A stretch of 64,000 bases of DNA, from the NCBI GenBank assembly GCA_949152475.1, contig OX424568.1, positions 12,685,667-12,749,666 on the forward strand. Reading direction: 5' to 3'. Under the pieces are notes generated by a model that was not told the DNA's origin, searched no databases, and saw only the letters and a program-made list of their open reading frames with translations. Positions 21,221 to 32,892 of this stretch are shown in pieces. Each line of letters begins with the position of its first letter. The first letter of the stretch is position 1. The stretch is from Terebella lapidaria. Taxonomy: Eukaryota; Annelida; Polychaeta; Terebellida; Terebellidae. The position numbers were made by a program, and so were the translations under genes.

Positions 21221-22739
21221 TCAGAATTTGATTACAACATCCTCACATGCCACGTACACGTTCCCCTGTCTGTCCACTGTGAGTCCTCGTGGTCTCTGAC
21301 ATCCAGTGACCTTGCTTCCATCAAACACCTTCACCTCCTTCCCTCCAAAGTCGTAGACATGTATTTTGTCAGTATCCTCATCACACACCAGGACATGGTC
21401 TCTGGTAACACACAAACCCGATGATCCTCTGGGGACCTCCCAGCTAGACACTGGATCACACGCCTGGCTGAAAATGTTTATGTGTTTTCTATCAAATTTT
21501 GTAGAAAGAAAACATATTTGGCAATCCTCAGTGATGTCTATCCTCCAAGGCTTTCGTCCACCTATGATACCGTTGCCCCGCACACGAGCACCACTCTGTG
21601 TGACAACCTGCACAAAGGACTTACCCCAGTCACACACGTGGAAATTACCGTTATTATCTAGAGAAATACCAGTGGGATACTTAAACATTTTACTGCCATC
21701 TGCATTGATTCCAAGTACTGAGTGGAGCGACCCGTCTCTGTTGTGAATCTTGAGGCGTTTGTTATTGCCATCACACACAATCACCTGGCCCTTGTCATTA
21801 ATAATAATGCCACAAGGATAACTGAACTCTTTAGGTCCAGATCCTCGTAAACCAAAACACAGAGACACATTTCCCCTGGAGTCAAATTTCACGACTCTGC
21901 CGTGCCTGTGTCGGCTGCAAAGACGTCGCCAGTGTTGCCATCCACAGCTACAGCCTCAGGGTATGACAACTGAACTGAACCTGGTGGTGTCCTGAATGCG
22001 CATATAACCTTTGAGATATCTTTGGACAAGATATCTGCAATCGCTAGTGGAGAAACTGCGGCTGTACTTTCCCCGATCTGTTTGGATAGTACGTGAACTG
22101 GTGTGTTGATGTCATTAAAGAGGGTGAAGCACTCATCCACTGCTTTTGGTAGTAACTCGAAATCAGTAACAAAATCCATTACTTCAAATTTACTGATGGC
22201 TTTCAGATCATGTTCAGTGTGCTGGGGGACCTTTGATGATCGTTCTGCCATTTTTCGTAGTGTTCTTGTCGGTAGTTTCTTATCAATATCAAACAAAGCA
22301 GTCTCGTCTTCCCGGCAGCGAGAAGCAAAATCCACCCATTCATCAAGTAGGGCTTTCTTCGTAGATACTATATCTGTAAGACGTTTTTGATGCTTTGACT
22401 GTACATCATTTCGTAGAGATGCGCATTTCCTCCTAATGAGTTTTATGGCACTTTCCTCAGCTGCATTGATTTGTTTGATAACCAGTTCAGCTTCATCTCG
22501 CAATGATACCTCGAATTTTGTTTCTTTGGAGAGGTCTTGAATAACATTATCTGATTTCTGCAATAGTTTGGTAATTGTTTTGTTCAACTGATCTCTGTAC
22601 AAAGGGACGTGTTCATTTACACAATCCAGACACATCAACATTTGACAATGACCACAATTTCTCAACTCATCTTCTTGTGACCCGAGGAAAAGTCGCAGGC
22701 AATGGTGTTTGCGTTTATTTAACCAAAGACAAATGACCT
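21221..22739 (-). CDS. TRIM-like protein: B-box, coiled coil and NHL repeats (large 3' exon, one frameshift)
   Basis: Likely the substrate-binding part of a TRIM-NHL E3 ubiquitin ligase. The exon opens after an acceptor TTTTGTAG near 22740, in phase 0. A cysteine/histidine cluster follows (HHC, then NCGHC, CLDC, NEH) as in a B-box, then about 130 residues of charged coiled coil. NHL-type beta-propeller repeats fill the rest (YPEAVAVDGNTGDVFAADTG, FSYPCGIIINDKGQVIVCDG, YPTGISLDNNGNFHVCDWG, RPRGLTVDRQGNVYVACED), ending at TGA 21221. Near 21890 the frame shifts: the upstream frame stops just after the first NHL blade, while the next blade continues in another frame. This is either a sequencing error or a pseudogene. 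No RING precedes it directly. The nearest RING exons lie in the palindrome at 23.6-27.1 kb. Confidence 0.75.
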
Positions 22740-23559
22740 ACAAAATATATAAAATACACTTGTTAAAATCCACTAGTTCACGAGTAAAATAACATTAACC
22801 ATCTCTGTAATGCATATTCAGTGAAACTATACAAAACTGGCAATGAAAGATTAAATCAGAAATTAAAACAGACACTGGTAATAATATGAAAGTTTACCTG
22901 GGAGTGTCGGGTGGGCTGTTACCTGGTTACCGTTAATGCTAGAGTGGTTACCGTGTCCGCAGTGACCTCCGGTGAGCGGCACCGCCGCAAGGATCCGGAA
23001 TAGCGGATGCGCGTCCGCAAGGACTCGTGGTGAGAGGACTATCCTCGAGGATCCCGAAGAGCGGACGATAGTCAATAACTTTACACAAATACTCTTTGCA
23101 TTGGTGGTAATACAATGATTGTTTACTACATTAAATAGTAAAAACAGAGTGTGATTAGAGAGCGATTATTCTTGTAATGCTACACTGTTTTTGCTCAGTT
23201 ATGGAGACCTACGTGTCACTGACAATCACTCGTGTATAATAAGATATAGTGAGATCAGCTTTGATCTTGACCCCTGGCAAAAGCTTCAATATCAAATGCC
23301 AAGGTCACGGTCAATGTCATATCTTATACTCTTGACATTACCCTACAGTATGAGCCAAGTTTGAAGTTTCAACAATGAGTATTTTTCATACGTTATGGGC
23401 AAAAACGTATTTTTCACGTTTTCCATTGCCATGGCAAACATTTTCACATGAATTCCTCCGAGGAGGGGAAGGTGAAGCCAAGGGGTTGTCAATTCATCCT
23501 TCAATTTCCGATCGGACCATTCATCTCCGAGTTACATGCCCGAAAAGACCGAGAGACAA
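22740..23559. other. Spacer with a GC-rich block
   Basis: 22920-23072 is GC-rich with a repeated word CCGCAAGGA(T/C)CCG and GAATAGCGGA/GAAGAGCGGA, possibly a short minisatellite. No gene is recognised. Confidence 0.35.
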
Positions 23560-23674
23560 ATTCCGCCAGACTCATGTCCAATTACATCTCCGGAAAGACA
23601 GACAGACATATTAATCCAATTACAATAACCGCGCCCCCTATCGGAGTGAAGGTAATGACTGATATCAGTCATTC

Positions 23675-23795
23675 GGCCCAAGTATCATATGCTGCGCTTC
23701 TCTCTATATTCAATGAGGATTGAAAAGGTGACAGACGGATTAAATGGTATTCATTTAGTGGGCGAGTAGTATTAAGGCGCAGTTTATGATGGGCC
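23675..23795. mobile_element. GGCCCAAG MITE, copy 1
   Basis: 121 bp with GGCCCAAGTATCA at the left and an imperfect inverse at the right. Flanks AGTCATTC and AGTTATTC make a 7/8 matching 8 bp target duplication. Mirrored at 26913-27033 in the right arm. Confidence 0.75.
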
Positions 23796-23834
23796 AGTTA
23801 TTCATAATTGAGTTATATAAATATTGCCCTGTTG

Positions 23835-23959
23835 GGCCCAAGTATCATACGCTGTGCCCTAATACTACTCGCCCACTAAATGAATACCATTTGATCCGTC
23901 TATCACCTTTTTAATCCTTATGGAATATAGAGGAAAACGCAGGATGTGATACTTGGGCC
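23835..23959. mobile_element. GGCCCAAG MITE, copy 2
   Basis: 125 bp, same family in the opposite orientation, with ends GGCCCAAGTATCA and TGATACTTGGGCC. Flanks do not match, so its origin may be by rearrangement. Mirrored at 26749-26873. Confidence 0.75.
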
Positions 23960-25074
23960 ATATGCATGTATCGCATGAAAATAGATCGCTAGAACAGTCA
24001 CAGACGAAGACACTAGCGAAGTTAATGTTATAACAATATATTATATTATTCAATCGGTGGTATTCACATTGTATTGACACTCCTGTGTCCACGAGACATT
24101 CCTGCTTGTACCACGTGACAATCCTACATACTCAATGCTGGTCGGCGAAAGTCTATATTGGACGGCAAAAATGTATATTGGACGATAATGTGCTTATCAT
24201 CCAATCAGAGTGCACGTTACATGTGGGTGTTCCCCACTCTGGGTTTCTCCCAACAAAAAAGAACGTAGACGCCTCGGCCAATACGACATTTCTTCATCCC
24301 GTAAACTGTTTATTGGACCACTCAACATCCAATATTTGTATAGTATTATTCACTCGATGGTATTCTCATTGCAAGGACACTCCTGATTAGACGATTTGTA
24401 CCATGTGACAATCTTACATTCCTATATTGGACCGCGAAAGTCTATATTGGACGGCAAAATGTATATTGGACGATGCTGTGCTTATCAGCCAATCAGAGCG
24501 CGTGTTGCATGTGGGTTATCCACACTCTGGGTTTCTCCCAATAAAAAAGAACGAGACTTTTGTTCGTTCTGACTCCGTGAATAATATAGCATATGTTGGA
24601 TGTTGAGAGTCTTCCAATATACAGTTTACGGGATTCAAAAATGTAGGCCTAATATTGACCTCGGCTGTTGTGCTTATCAGCCAATGAGATCGCGTGTTAC
24701 ATGTGGGTATTTCCCCACTCTGGGTTTCTCCCAACAAAAAATGAACGTGGCTTTTGTTCGTTTTGACTCCGTAAAAAATATAGCAAATGTTGGATGTTGA
24801 GAGTCATCCAATATACAGTTTACGGGATTCAGAAATGTCATATTAACCTCGGCTGACGCCTCGGCCAATATGACATTTCTTCATCCCATAAACTGTATAT
24901 TGGACTCCTCAACAATCAATATTTGTATAATATGCTGAATGGTAGAATGGCTGAATAAGGATCTGTACGGATATCCTGGAATTAATCACATTTAGTTTCC
25001 TAGAATTAAAATACTTTATCAAAATTTGTTGTCAGTGATACACTATATTTTTATTTACAGTACACCCAATCGCC

Positions 25075-25467
25075 ATGGCTGAAGGTCCAGCAGTCTTGAC
25101 CACAGAAAAGCTACTCCGTGGTCTGGAGTGTCCCATCTGTCAGGACTATTACAGAGATCCCAGGATGCTTCAGTGTGGACACACTTTGTGTCTCAAGCCT
25201 TGTCTCGAGCAGATTGTCGCTGGCAAAGAAAGATTCAAGTGTCCAGAGTGCAGGACTGACATTGAGGTCCCATTTGGAGGCACCAACCACATCCCTAGAA
25301 ATGTTGCCATTTCCAGACAACTCGACGTCAGCCTAACAACATCAACATTGCAGCCTAAATCCTCAATTTGTAAAATTTGTGGGGAAGAATGTAACCCGTG
25401 TCATTGTATATATAATTGCTATTGTATTCCATATTATGTATTCCATAACATAGCAATGCATTGCTAG
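25075..25467 (+). CDS. TRIM-type RING finger first exon (intact RING)
   Basis: The first coding exon of a RING E3 ligase. A likely acceptor (TTTATTTACAG) lies at about 25061, and the ATG sits in a strong context (CGCCATGG). The RING has all eight ligands: CPIC, CGH, two cysteines after it (CLKPC) and CPEC, within about 45 residues. A GGTNHIPRNVAISRQL linker typical of TRIM proteins follows, then a CKICGEEC start of a second zinc module. From about 25299 it runs out of the palindrome arm into the spacer, where the frame ends at 25467. A donor may lie near 25390 (AATGTAACC). It points away from the TRIM body at 21.2-22.7 kb, so it is not simply that gene's first exon. Probably a fragment. Confidence 0.7.
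   Translation: MAEGPAVLTTEKLLRGLECPICQDYYRDPRMLQCGHTLCLKPCLEQIVAGKERFKCPECRTDIEVPFGGTNHIPRNVAISRQLDVSLTTSTLQPKSSICKICGEECNPCHCIYNCYCIPYYVFHNIAMHC
25299..25463. other. Palindrome spacer
   Basis: 165 bp of unique sequence between the arms. On the + strand it is the natural continuation of the left RING exon (linker and CKICGEEC). The right arm lacks this continuation. Confidence 0.85.
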
Positions 25468-25630
25468 GGATGTGGTTGGTGCCTCCAAATGGGACCTCAA
25501 TGTCAGTCCTGCACTCTGGAGTGTGTCCACACTGAAGCATCCTGGGATCTCTGTAATAGTCCTGACAGATGGGACACTCCAGACCACGGAGTAGCTTTTC
25601 TGTGGTCAAGACTGCTGGACCTTCAGCCAT
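25464..25630 (-). pseudogene. RING exon copy missing 19 codons
   Basis: The reverse-strand copy begins with the same ATG (25630) and the same N-terminus, but 57 bp are missing between CGHT and PECR. The loss is in frame, yet it removes three of the eight zinc ligands, so a RING fold is not expected. After the arm ends, the frame runs into unrelated spacer. It points the same way as the TRIM-like body at 21.2-22.7 kb and could feed the same transcript, but it would supply no working ligase domain. Confidence 0.8.
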
Positions 25631-26748
25631 GGCGATTGGGTGTACTGTAAATAAAAATATAGTGTATCACTGACAACAAATTTTGATAAAGTATTTTAAT
25701 TCTAGGAAACTAAATGTGATTAATTCCAGGATATCCGTACAGATCCTTATTCAGCCATTCTACCATTCAGCATATTATACAAATATTGATCGTTGAGGAG
25801 TCCAATATACAGTTTACGGGATGAAGAAATGTCATATTGGCCGAGGCGTCAGCCGAGGTTAATATGACATTTCTGAATCCCGTAAACTGTATATTGGATG
25901 TCTCTCAACATCCAACATTTGCTATATTTTTTACGGAGTCAAAACGAACAAAAGCCACGTTCATTTTTTGTTGGGAGAAACCCAGAGTGGGGAAATACCC
26001 ACATGTAACACGCGATCTCATTGGCTGATAAGCACAACAGCCGAGGTCAATATTAGGCCTACATTTTTGAATCCCGTAAACTGTATATTGGAAGACTCTC
26101 AACATCCAACATATGCTATATTATTCACGGAGTCAGAACGAACAAAAGTCTCGTTCTTTTTTATTGGGAGAAACCCAGAGTGTGGATAACCCACATGCAA
26201 CACGCGCTCTGATTGGCTGATAAGCACAGCATCGTCCAATATACATTTTGCCGTCCAATATAGACTTTCGCGGTCCAATATAGGAATGTAAGATTGTCAC
26301 ATGGTACAAATCGTCTAATCAGGAGTGTCCTTGCAATGAGAATACCATCGAGTGAATAATATTATACAAATATTGGATGTTGAGTGGTCCAATAAACAGT
26401 TTACGGGATGAAGAAATGTCGTATTGGCCGAGGCGTCTACGTTCTTTTTTGTTGGGAGAAACCCAGAGTGGGGAACACCCACATGTAACGTGCACTCTGA
26501 TTGGATGATAAGCACATTATCGTCCAATATACATTTTTGCCGTCCAATATAGACTTTCGCCGACCAGCATTGAGTATGTAGGATTGTCACGTGGTACAAG
26601 CAGGAATGTCTCGTGGACACAGGAGTGTCAATACAATGTGAATACCACCGATTGAATAATATAATATATTGTTATAACATTAACTTCGCTAGTATCTTCG
26701 TCTGTGACTGTTCTAGCGATCTATTTTCATGCGATACATGCACCATTT

Positions 26749-26873
26749 GGCCCAAGTATCACATCTTGCGTTTTCCTCTATATTCCATAAGGATTAAAAA
26801 GGTGATAGACGGATCAAATGGTATTCATTTAGTGGGCGAGTAGTATTAGGGCACAGCGTATGATACTTGGGCC
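26749..26873. mobile_element. GGCCCAAG MITE, mirror of copy 2
   Basis: The palindrome counterpart of 23835-23959. Same length, with a few substitutions. Confidence 0.75.
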
Positions 26874-26912
26874 CAACAGGGCAATATTTATATAACTCAA
26901 TTATGAATAACT

Positions 26913-27033
26913 GGCCCATCATAAACTGCGCCTTAATACCACTCGCCCACTAAATGAATACCATTTAATCCGTCTGTCACCTTTTTAATCCTCATTGAAT
27001 ATAGAGAGAAGCGCAGCATATGATACTTGGGCC
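26913..27033. mobile_element. GGCCCAAG MITE, mirror of copy 1
   Basis: The palindrome counterpart of 23675-23795. Confidence 0.75.
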
Positions 27034-27148
27034 GAATGACTGATATCAGTCATTACCTTCACTCCGATAGGGGGCGCTGTTATTGTAATTGGATTAATAT
27101 GTCTGTCTGTCTTTCCGGAGATGTAATTGGACATGAGTCTGGCGGAAT

Positions 27149-29231
27149 ACACCAGAAACTAAAGGCTGCACGCGAAGTATAATCAAACCATTGTTATAGT
27201 TTACTGGAGCGTAAATTACAATGCGTTGCCGTGGCAACGCACGCTCGAACGGAGCGTGTCAAAACAAGGCCAAGAACGAAAAGGCCACATAAATGGCATG
27301 TATGTTTACAATCACCTGCCGCGATCTTAGGGCAAAGTCGTCACATTTGGTTGAAAGAATCACTCACCATTAACTTAGGTACAGTCGCAAATCTATCGTG
27401 TTTGAGTTGGGCTCTATGTTTGTGGTTGCTATCAGTGAAACCGTCAGACACACCAGTCCATGAAAACTCTTATCGTAAAGGCGGTTAGTGTTCCAAAATT
27501 CAAAGTCCATGCGCTCGTATTTCAGAGATCTATTCGTGTGTCGAGTGCACACACTAAAGTAATAACTGTATCTATTAACCCATATTAGGTGCATGCGAAT
27601 CGTGTATGTCAAGACGTATATCATTGTAGACTTACACACTGTCTGATATAACGATGCGAAAGATGAAGAAAAATAACTGTCCCAGGCACATGATCCTGTC
27701 TACGGCTATTGTGGCAGAGCTGTAAAATGGTGTTCCATATTTTATATGTTCCTTTGTTAGCCCTCCCTTCAAAGTTACTGAGTATTACGTTTTTATTACG
27801 TCACGTTTGTGGCCATATGTAAGCTGATCGCGCCAAGTTTGACCCGCCAGTAGCATGAAGCTCATGTCGAGGTGTTGTTTTACATGTTATCTACAACAGC
27901 TCATCCATTGTTCCAGGTATGTGCGCTCATGTACTGTATTCCCATCATTCATTATAGTATTTACCCATTAGTATTCTAATGTATTTCTTGTTATTAATGT
28001 AGATGCTTTAGATAGTTTTGTTAGTTTTATCATAGCCAGTAGCATCAAAGTAATGCCGGGGATAAAGTTATACATATTATTTTTACATGTTAGGTACACG
28101 ATTCAGTTGGTCATGTTATTTCAGGTGACTTCAATATAGTGGAGAATGAATGATTGAAGGACATGTTGTGCAAAGGTCCCAAATATAGGGCCCACGTCGT
28201 TTTCATGGAGATACAATTTCAAGTTAATCATGGATGCAGTTGAGGAGCATGCCAGAGAATGGGCATACCCTTCATGCAACTAGATCTATTTTCATGTTAA
28301 TTTCGGGGAATTCATGGCGGATGCCATTAGTGGGAAAAGAAATGCTCAATCTTTCCGGAACACCTGATTTCACCTCCTAATGGCCATTTTGGGGGGTTCA
28401 TGAGTTTCCCTGTCATTTATGTCTTTTCTCACTTTGTATGTCTGATATGACTTTCTGTCCCCAGACTATGAGATTGGACAACGGACCCTGTTTTGTTCGC
28501 TCGGAATACTTAATACTGGGTATTGATTCTACGGCTACTACACCAGCTCATCCATTGTTCCAGTCACCTGTACAGCACCTCATCTGTAAATAAAATCACC
28601 ATCATTCATCAACTGGGTCCGAATTATTCTCACGAACCACAAGGCGACACTATGCTTAGCAATACGTGGTGCGTCATTGCGCGTGATGAACCAAACTTCA
28701 TGTGTAATTAGCTCTTTCTCTTTCTTTCTGATAGAATACCATCTCGAGCCGTAAAATAAAAAAAACAACTGCATAGTTTTGAAGAAATAGCGATACGATA
28801 GGTCCAATGTGTGAAACAAACGAAACCTTATGATTATTTTTTTTTTAATTACATATCATGGTTCATCACCTGAGCTAAAAGACATCCTATTCAGCAGTCC
28901 AGTTTATAATGTATATACATGTATTATAGTTTGCTGAATGTTAGATAAGATCAATGACAATTTAGCTATTATTGCTTTTGTAGCTGACCCTTGAAACATA
29001 TTGGTCAAACCTTAAACTGGCATACAGTTCCATTCTATTCATCAGAAATTCCAATTAGATTCTTGAATATGTCACTATGTTTTACTTTTATGGTGGACTT
29101 CATGGTGCATTTCAGGGATGCCAAAGTAAGAATAAAAGGCCCATGTAGCTCGGGTCACTATTTCTTCTAAATTTAATGAAAATTAAAAATGTGCCAGACG
29201 GATTAAATATGGTATACATTCAGTGAACTAT
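27149..29231. other. Intergenic region, no gene recognised
   Basis: A roughly 22 bp word CAGCTCATCCATTGTTCCAG occurs at about 27898 and again at about 28543. In the first it is followed by GTATGT and in the second by a stretch ending CTGTAAATAAAATC. They could be two parts of a decayed retroelement or a duplicated exon edge. A fragment resembling the GGCCCAAG MITE (CAGACGGATTAAAT...) lies near 29195-29232. Open frames here are short and featureless. Confidence 0.35.
27225..27238. promoter_or_regulatory. RFX X-box-like palindrome
   Basis: GTTGCCGTGGCAAC differs from the classic RFX-binding palindrome GTTGCCATGGCAAC at one central base. It lies about 75 bp outside the large palindrome. No adjacent gene is recognised, so function is unknown. 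Confidence 0.4.
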
Positions 29232-29459
29232 TAGTTTGCTGATTGATTGGTTTGAAGCTTTCACAGTTAAACGCTTGATTGGTTCCTGAAAGATCGCAAT
29301 CCTCGACAGTCACTAATACAGCCACTTTGGGGACTCTCGTCAACTTGTACAAAATGGAATGTGGTCGCTGCTTGTAAAATACTATATCATGACAGAAATA
29401 AAAAAAAAATGACCCAAGAGGTTTGGGCCGACACGCGCGGGGACGCAAACCAAAACATT
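29232..29459. mobile_element. GACGCAAACC-family repeat, uninterrupted copy
   Basis: The same repeat as 19118-20471 but without the foldback insertion. It contains the empty target ATCA at 29386-29389 and ends GGGGACGCAAACCAAAACAT. Confidence 0.75.
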
Positions 29460-29469
29460 TGTTTTTTTT

Positions 29470-29671
29470 GGCCTAAAACCACAGTCAAACTGGATAGTAT
29501 GTAGACTGATGCCCCTGTCTTATCGTAAGACTATCAATCTGGATCACACCATAGAGTTAAGCTCCTGTTACAGTGGATTATATCGTAGTCACAACCTTCT
29601 GTAAAATTGGATAATACTGCAGTCTTGACACCCTGTTTTAACCTGCATCACAATACCGTTTCAGGTCATAC
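29470..29671. repeat. Minisatellite left of the Gypsy insertion
   Basis: Degenerate CTGTTACAGTGGATTATA-type units. The family resumes at 57760 on the far side of the Gypsy element, marking the original target. Confidence 0.6.
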
Positions 29672-31082
29672 TGTAGCGATTTCTCGCTCAGGATTCTTTT
29701 GATATCTATTCAGTTAAGAACTCCCAGTTTAATATCTGTATCTTCAGAAAGCACTCTGGAGCATATAAGAGACCAAACACAAGACTTTTTAAAGTTCAAC
29801 AACAATTTATTTAAAGTATCAATAAAGAGGGTAAACATTGAACAACTGCAGGCTTCTCATTTCTGACATACATTCACCCAGATACTCACACAGTGTCAAT
29901 AACTGTTAAATAAATATAGACAGTGACCACCGGTGGACAACTCAGTATAATAAATTAGATAACAGACTAATATTCTACTACCACCGCCATCTCAGTGATC
30001 AGTTCAGTCAGCATACATGAAATTACATGTATAATGGTTTTGTACAACCTCAAATGGGCATGTCTTGGAATTATTTCGAAAACTCGTATCGGTAGATTCC
30101 ACAGAGACTCAGAAATAATACTAAGTGTAACCGAAGATTGTACCAGGAATTTCCCTTGTCGAGCACGACCACCTGGAACCAGGGTCTGGTGTCCTCACCA
30201 GCCCTAAATCACTAAATAAATAAAACCAGGCGCTGCTCCACCGAGAGCACTGAGCCCCGAAATATCTCACTACACCATATAATCCAATTAGCTCAGCTGT
30301 AAACGGGCTGACTAATATATGATGTTACAAACTACTCTGCTGACCATCTCCAGTACTCTGGATAAATATATCAATCATAACTTGGCCTAATTATTATGAT
30401 ATAGTCAATGCGTTCGGTCTACAAGTTATGGCTCGGCTATAAATGCTGAATGCCCTGTACCGATAGAGTACGTAACCGAACACTGTACCGAAAGAGGAAC
30501 CGAACACGGTACCGAGTTATTCGGCTACAGACAGACCGCGGTCCCGCTAAATACTTGACAACGGACAACAATCAATACCGAAGGCATACCGAATGGCTGT
30601 ACCGTATGTTTCGGTACTTCTTCCATAAAAGGGCAAAAGCCGGCTCGGTAACTACCGAACAACCGAAACCGGATACTGAAACTTCACCGCATATACCCGA
30701 GATGTCAGCACAATATTTCATGCAAATATTTGCCCAGCGGCAGCCGTTTACACCCAACTGCACGGTAGATAGTCTCTGTGGATCACCGAAAGAATATTCG
30801 GAACAATTCCAATACAGATACAACTCACCAAAAGTCTCGACTTGTTTAGTTCGATCTGTCTCTACCGAAAGTTCTGACAACAAGTGCCGAAACAGCGTTC
30901 GACGATCGCTTAAATAGCTTCCGTGACCTTGACCTTGTGTACAATACCGAAAACACCAAAAAACTTGGATCACGCTTCGAACATACTTTTACACTGTTTA
31001 AGTGGATTAATGCTTCAGGAAAACATCACAGAGTATGTAATATTAGATATAGAACACATTGTATAAGCTTGAAACATAATAT
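29672..31082 (-). repeat. Gypsy LTR at the low-coordinate side (3' LTR), first part
   Basis: Matches 46635-48045 almost base for base. It includes a dense ACCGAA/TTCGGT motif cluster at about 30455-30960. Interrupted after 31082 by the 9.36 kb DNA transposon and continues at 40445. Confidence 0.93.
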
Positions 31083-31259
31083 CGACAGGCTAAAGCAAAA
31101 ATGGCCTAAGTCAATAAAGACGATTTTTCAGGAGAAACAAAAAACTGTCTTCGCATGTGTTTTTTAATTTCACTGCCATGATATTTCGCTAACGTCATTC
31201 TTGGCATGACATTTAAGCATACGTCTGGTCTTATAATCATTATCTTCAAATATTTATTA

Positions 31260-31370
31260 ATAATATGACTTAGGCCATATTTGAACCAGATCGACTGACT
31301 TAGGCCATTTTGTCTTTCGTGACTTAGGCCATTTTGTGCAACTGCATTTTACTCAGGCCATAATGTGTTT
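31260..31370. repeat. Subterminal motif cluster, left end
   Basis: Four copies of (T)GACTTAGGCCATTTT-like sequence near 31267, 31296, 31319 and 31352, plus an inverted copy inside the TIR. Probable transposase-binding sites. Confidence 0.7.
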
Positions 31371-32890
31371 CGCTATTCACAAGTAATTAGTTGTCACAAT
31401 ATGAATTTTAATGTACACAAACTGAAGAAAGTTATTTAGTACCAACTTTATTCAACACGAAAGAACAACAATCTGGTATTTTACTCATTTTCTCAAGAAA
31501 TAGTAGTAGTTCTCAATGTCAAATACACAGTCCTGCAACGCATATAATTATATACAATGTACATTGTGGCGCAAATTTATCTATACATGTACAATGATAC
31601 TTATGTATGGTAATTTATATCCAGTCGTGAATCATATTTAAACTTTGTTGAAACATCATTATCACACATTCGGCCTCACATCATGCAGCGCTTTTTTACG
31701 TGCATTTAAATACATGTACCAATGAACTTTCATAAATAATCATGATATAATCATAATAGCCTATTACGATTCATGTAAAATACTTAAGCAATATTGTACA
31801 ATTCTCATGTAATATAATGATTATATTGATACTTTACGTCAAACTTTGTAATACTTACTAGTAATTGGAATAACAATTCATTACCTCAACCTCAATTACC
31901 TTAACATTATTCGGCACTATGTGTGTCTCGACCTTGTTCACAATGCATATTGAAAACCTTGAAATATAACTATATAGTCACAAAAGATATGTTTTCATAC
32001 AGTTAGACACTGCCGCTTTCATCTGCACTATACAAGAAAGTCACACATCAGATACACATAACATACATGTAATGTACTACTACCACAATGGGTTTGTTCA
32101 TAGAATATGTGTCGTGCCAGGACCGTGTCGTACAATCATCGTGGGATGCATGCATAGCCGAAAGCAAAAGCCAGCGCGCTATCATTTAGCATCATTATAC
32201 TGAGAATCAATGCTATGGACAAATATGTACTGCAGGTTTTAAGCTATGGGATACATTTCTGCATTAATAACGATAATTTTATCTTTACATCGCATAAAAT
32301 CGCATGAAACATAGTACATGCATATATACACTTGAGCTTATTTAGCTGTACGATGATGACAAAGATAAAGATAAAAAGATATAATGACAGATACTAGTAT
32401 GGTACATCATATTCATAACAACATAGAGATAGTACATGTGATCATTATTGCATTGGTTGTAAATAGACACCGTTGGTATAATCCCACCCGTGGAATATCC
32501 GTAGCCGATGATAGGCTGTGCCCAGACAGCGGTCACCGGCAGGGATATTTGGGCGAGCAGGGGATTTATGTAGTGATAAAATGCAAACGATTATCATGTT
32601 TATCAGCTAGACGTGCTTCGTCAAATCAGTGCAGCTCTTCAACATTTTGAACGACAATAGACAGCATCAGCATCGTGCCGACCGCTTCTGCTAGAAATTT
32701 GGTTGTTATTTTGTACGAGTTGCCATTCATCAGTTCACGTCATGGATGTGTGCTTGTCATGTTTGTATTGCACATCATTCAACGACACTTATTTTATATG
32801 CGTGTTTGGTGTCATCCTCGTCTCACAACACGTCGATTTTTAACGTGGTGTTATAGGCCTATGGCAAAAATTTGTGATGATGAATGCTAG
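31371..32890. other. Non-coding interior of the DNA transposon
   Basis: AT-rich; no gene or internal repeat recognised. Confidence 0.4.
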
Positions 32891-32892
32891 TA

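Larger units (their letters stand above)
23560..25298. repeat. Left arm of a 3.6 kb palindrome
   Basis: The 1739 bp arm is the reverse complement of 25464-27148 with small differences. From outside in it contains two small MITEs, three roughly 220 bp tandem units (CTCTGGGTTTCTCCCAA and CCGTAAACTGTATATTGGA words) and a TRIM-type RING exon. Breakpoints are sharp: ATTCCGCC at the outer edge and CATCCCTAG at the inner edge. Confidence 0.93.
25464..27148. repeat. Right arm of the 3.6 kb palindrome
   Basis: 1685 bp, the inverted copy of 23560-25298. It differs by scattered substitutions, small indels and a 57 bp deletion inside the RING exon. Confidence 0.93.

Noticed and set aside
23560..27148. 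Assembly artefact from a folded-back read
   Set aside because: The arms differ by a 57 bp deletion, small indels and scattered substitutions, and the spacer is unique. A simple artefact would give near-identical arms. Read-level proof is still lacking.
30450..30973. Open frames of 155 and 133 codons in the Gypsy LTR (also at 47402-47925)
   Set aside because: They overlap on opposite strands within the ACCGAA-rich part of the LTR, have no family features, and are duplicated only because the LTR is duplicated.
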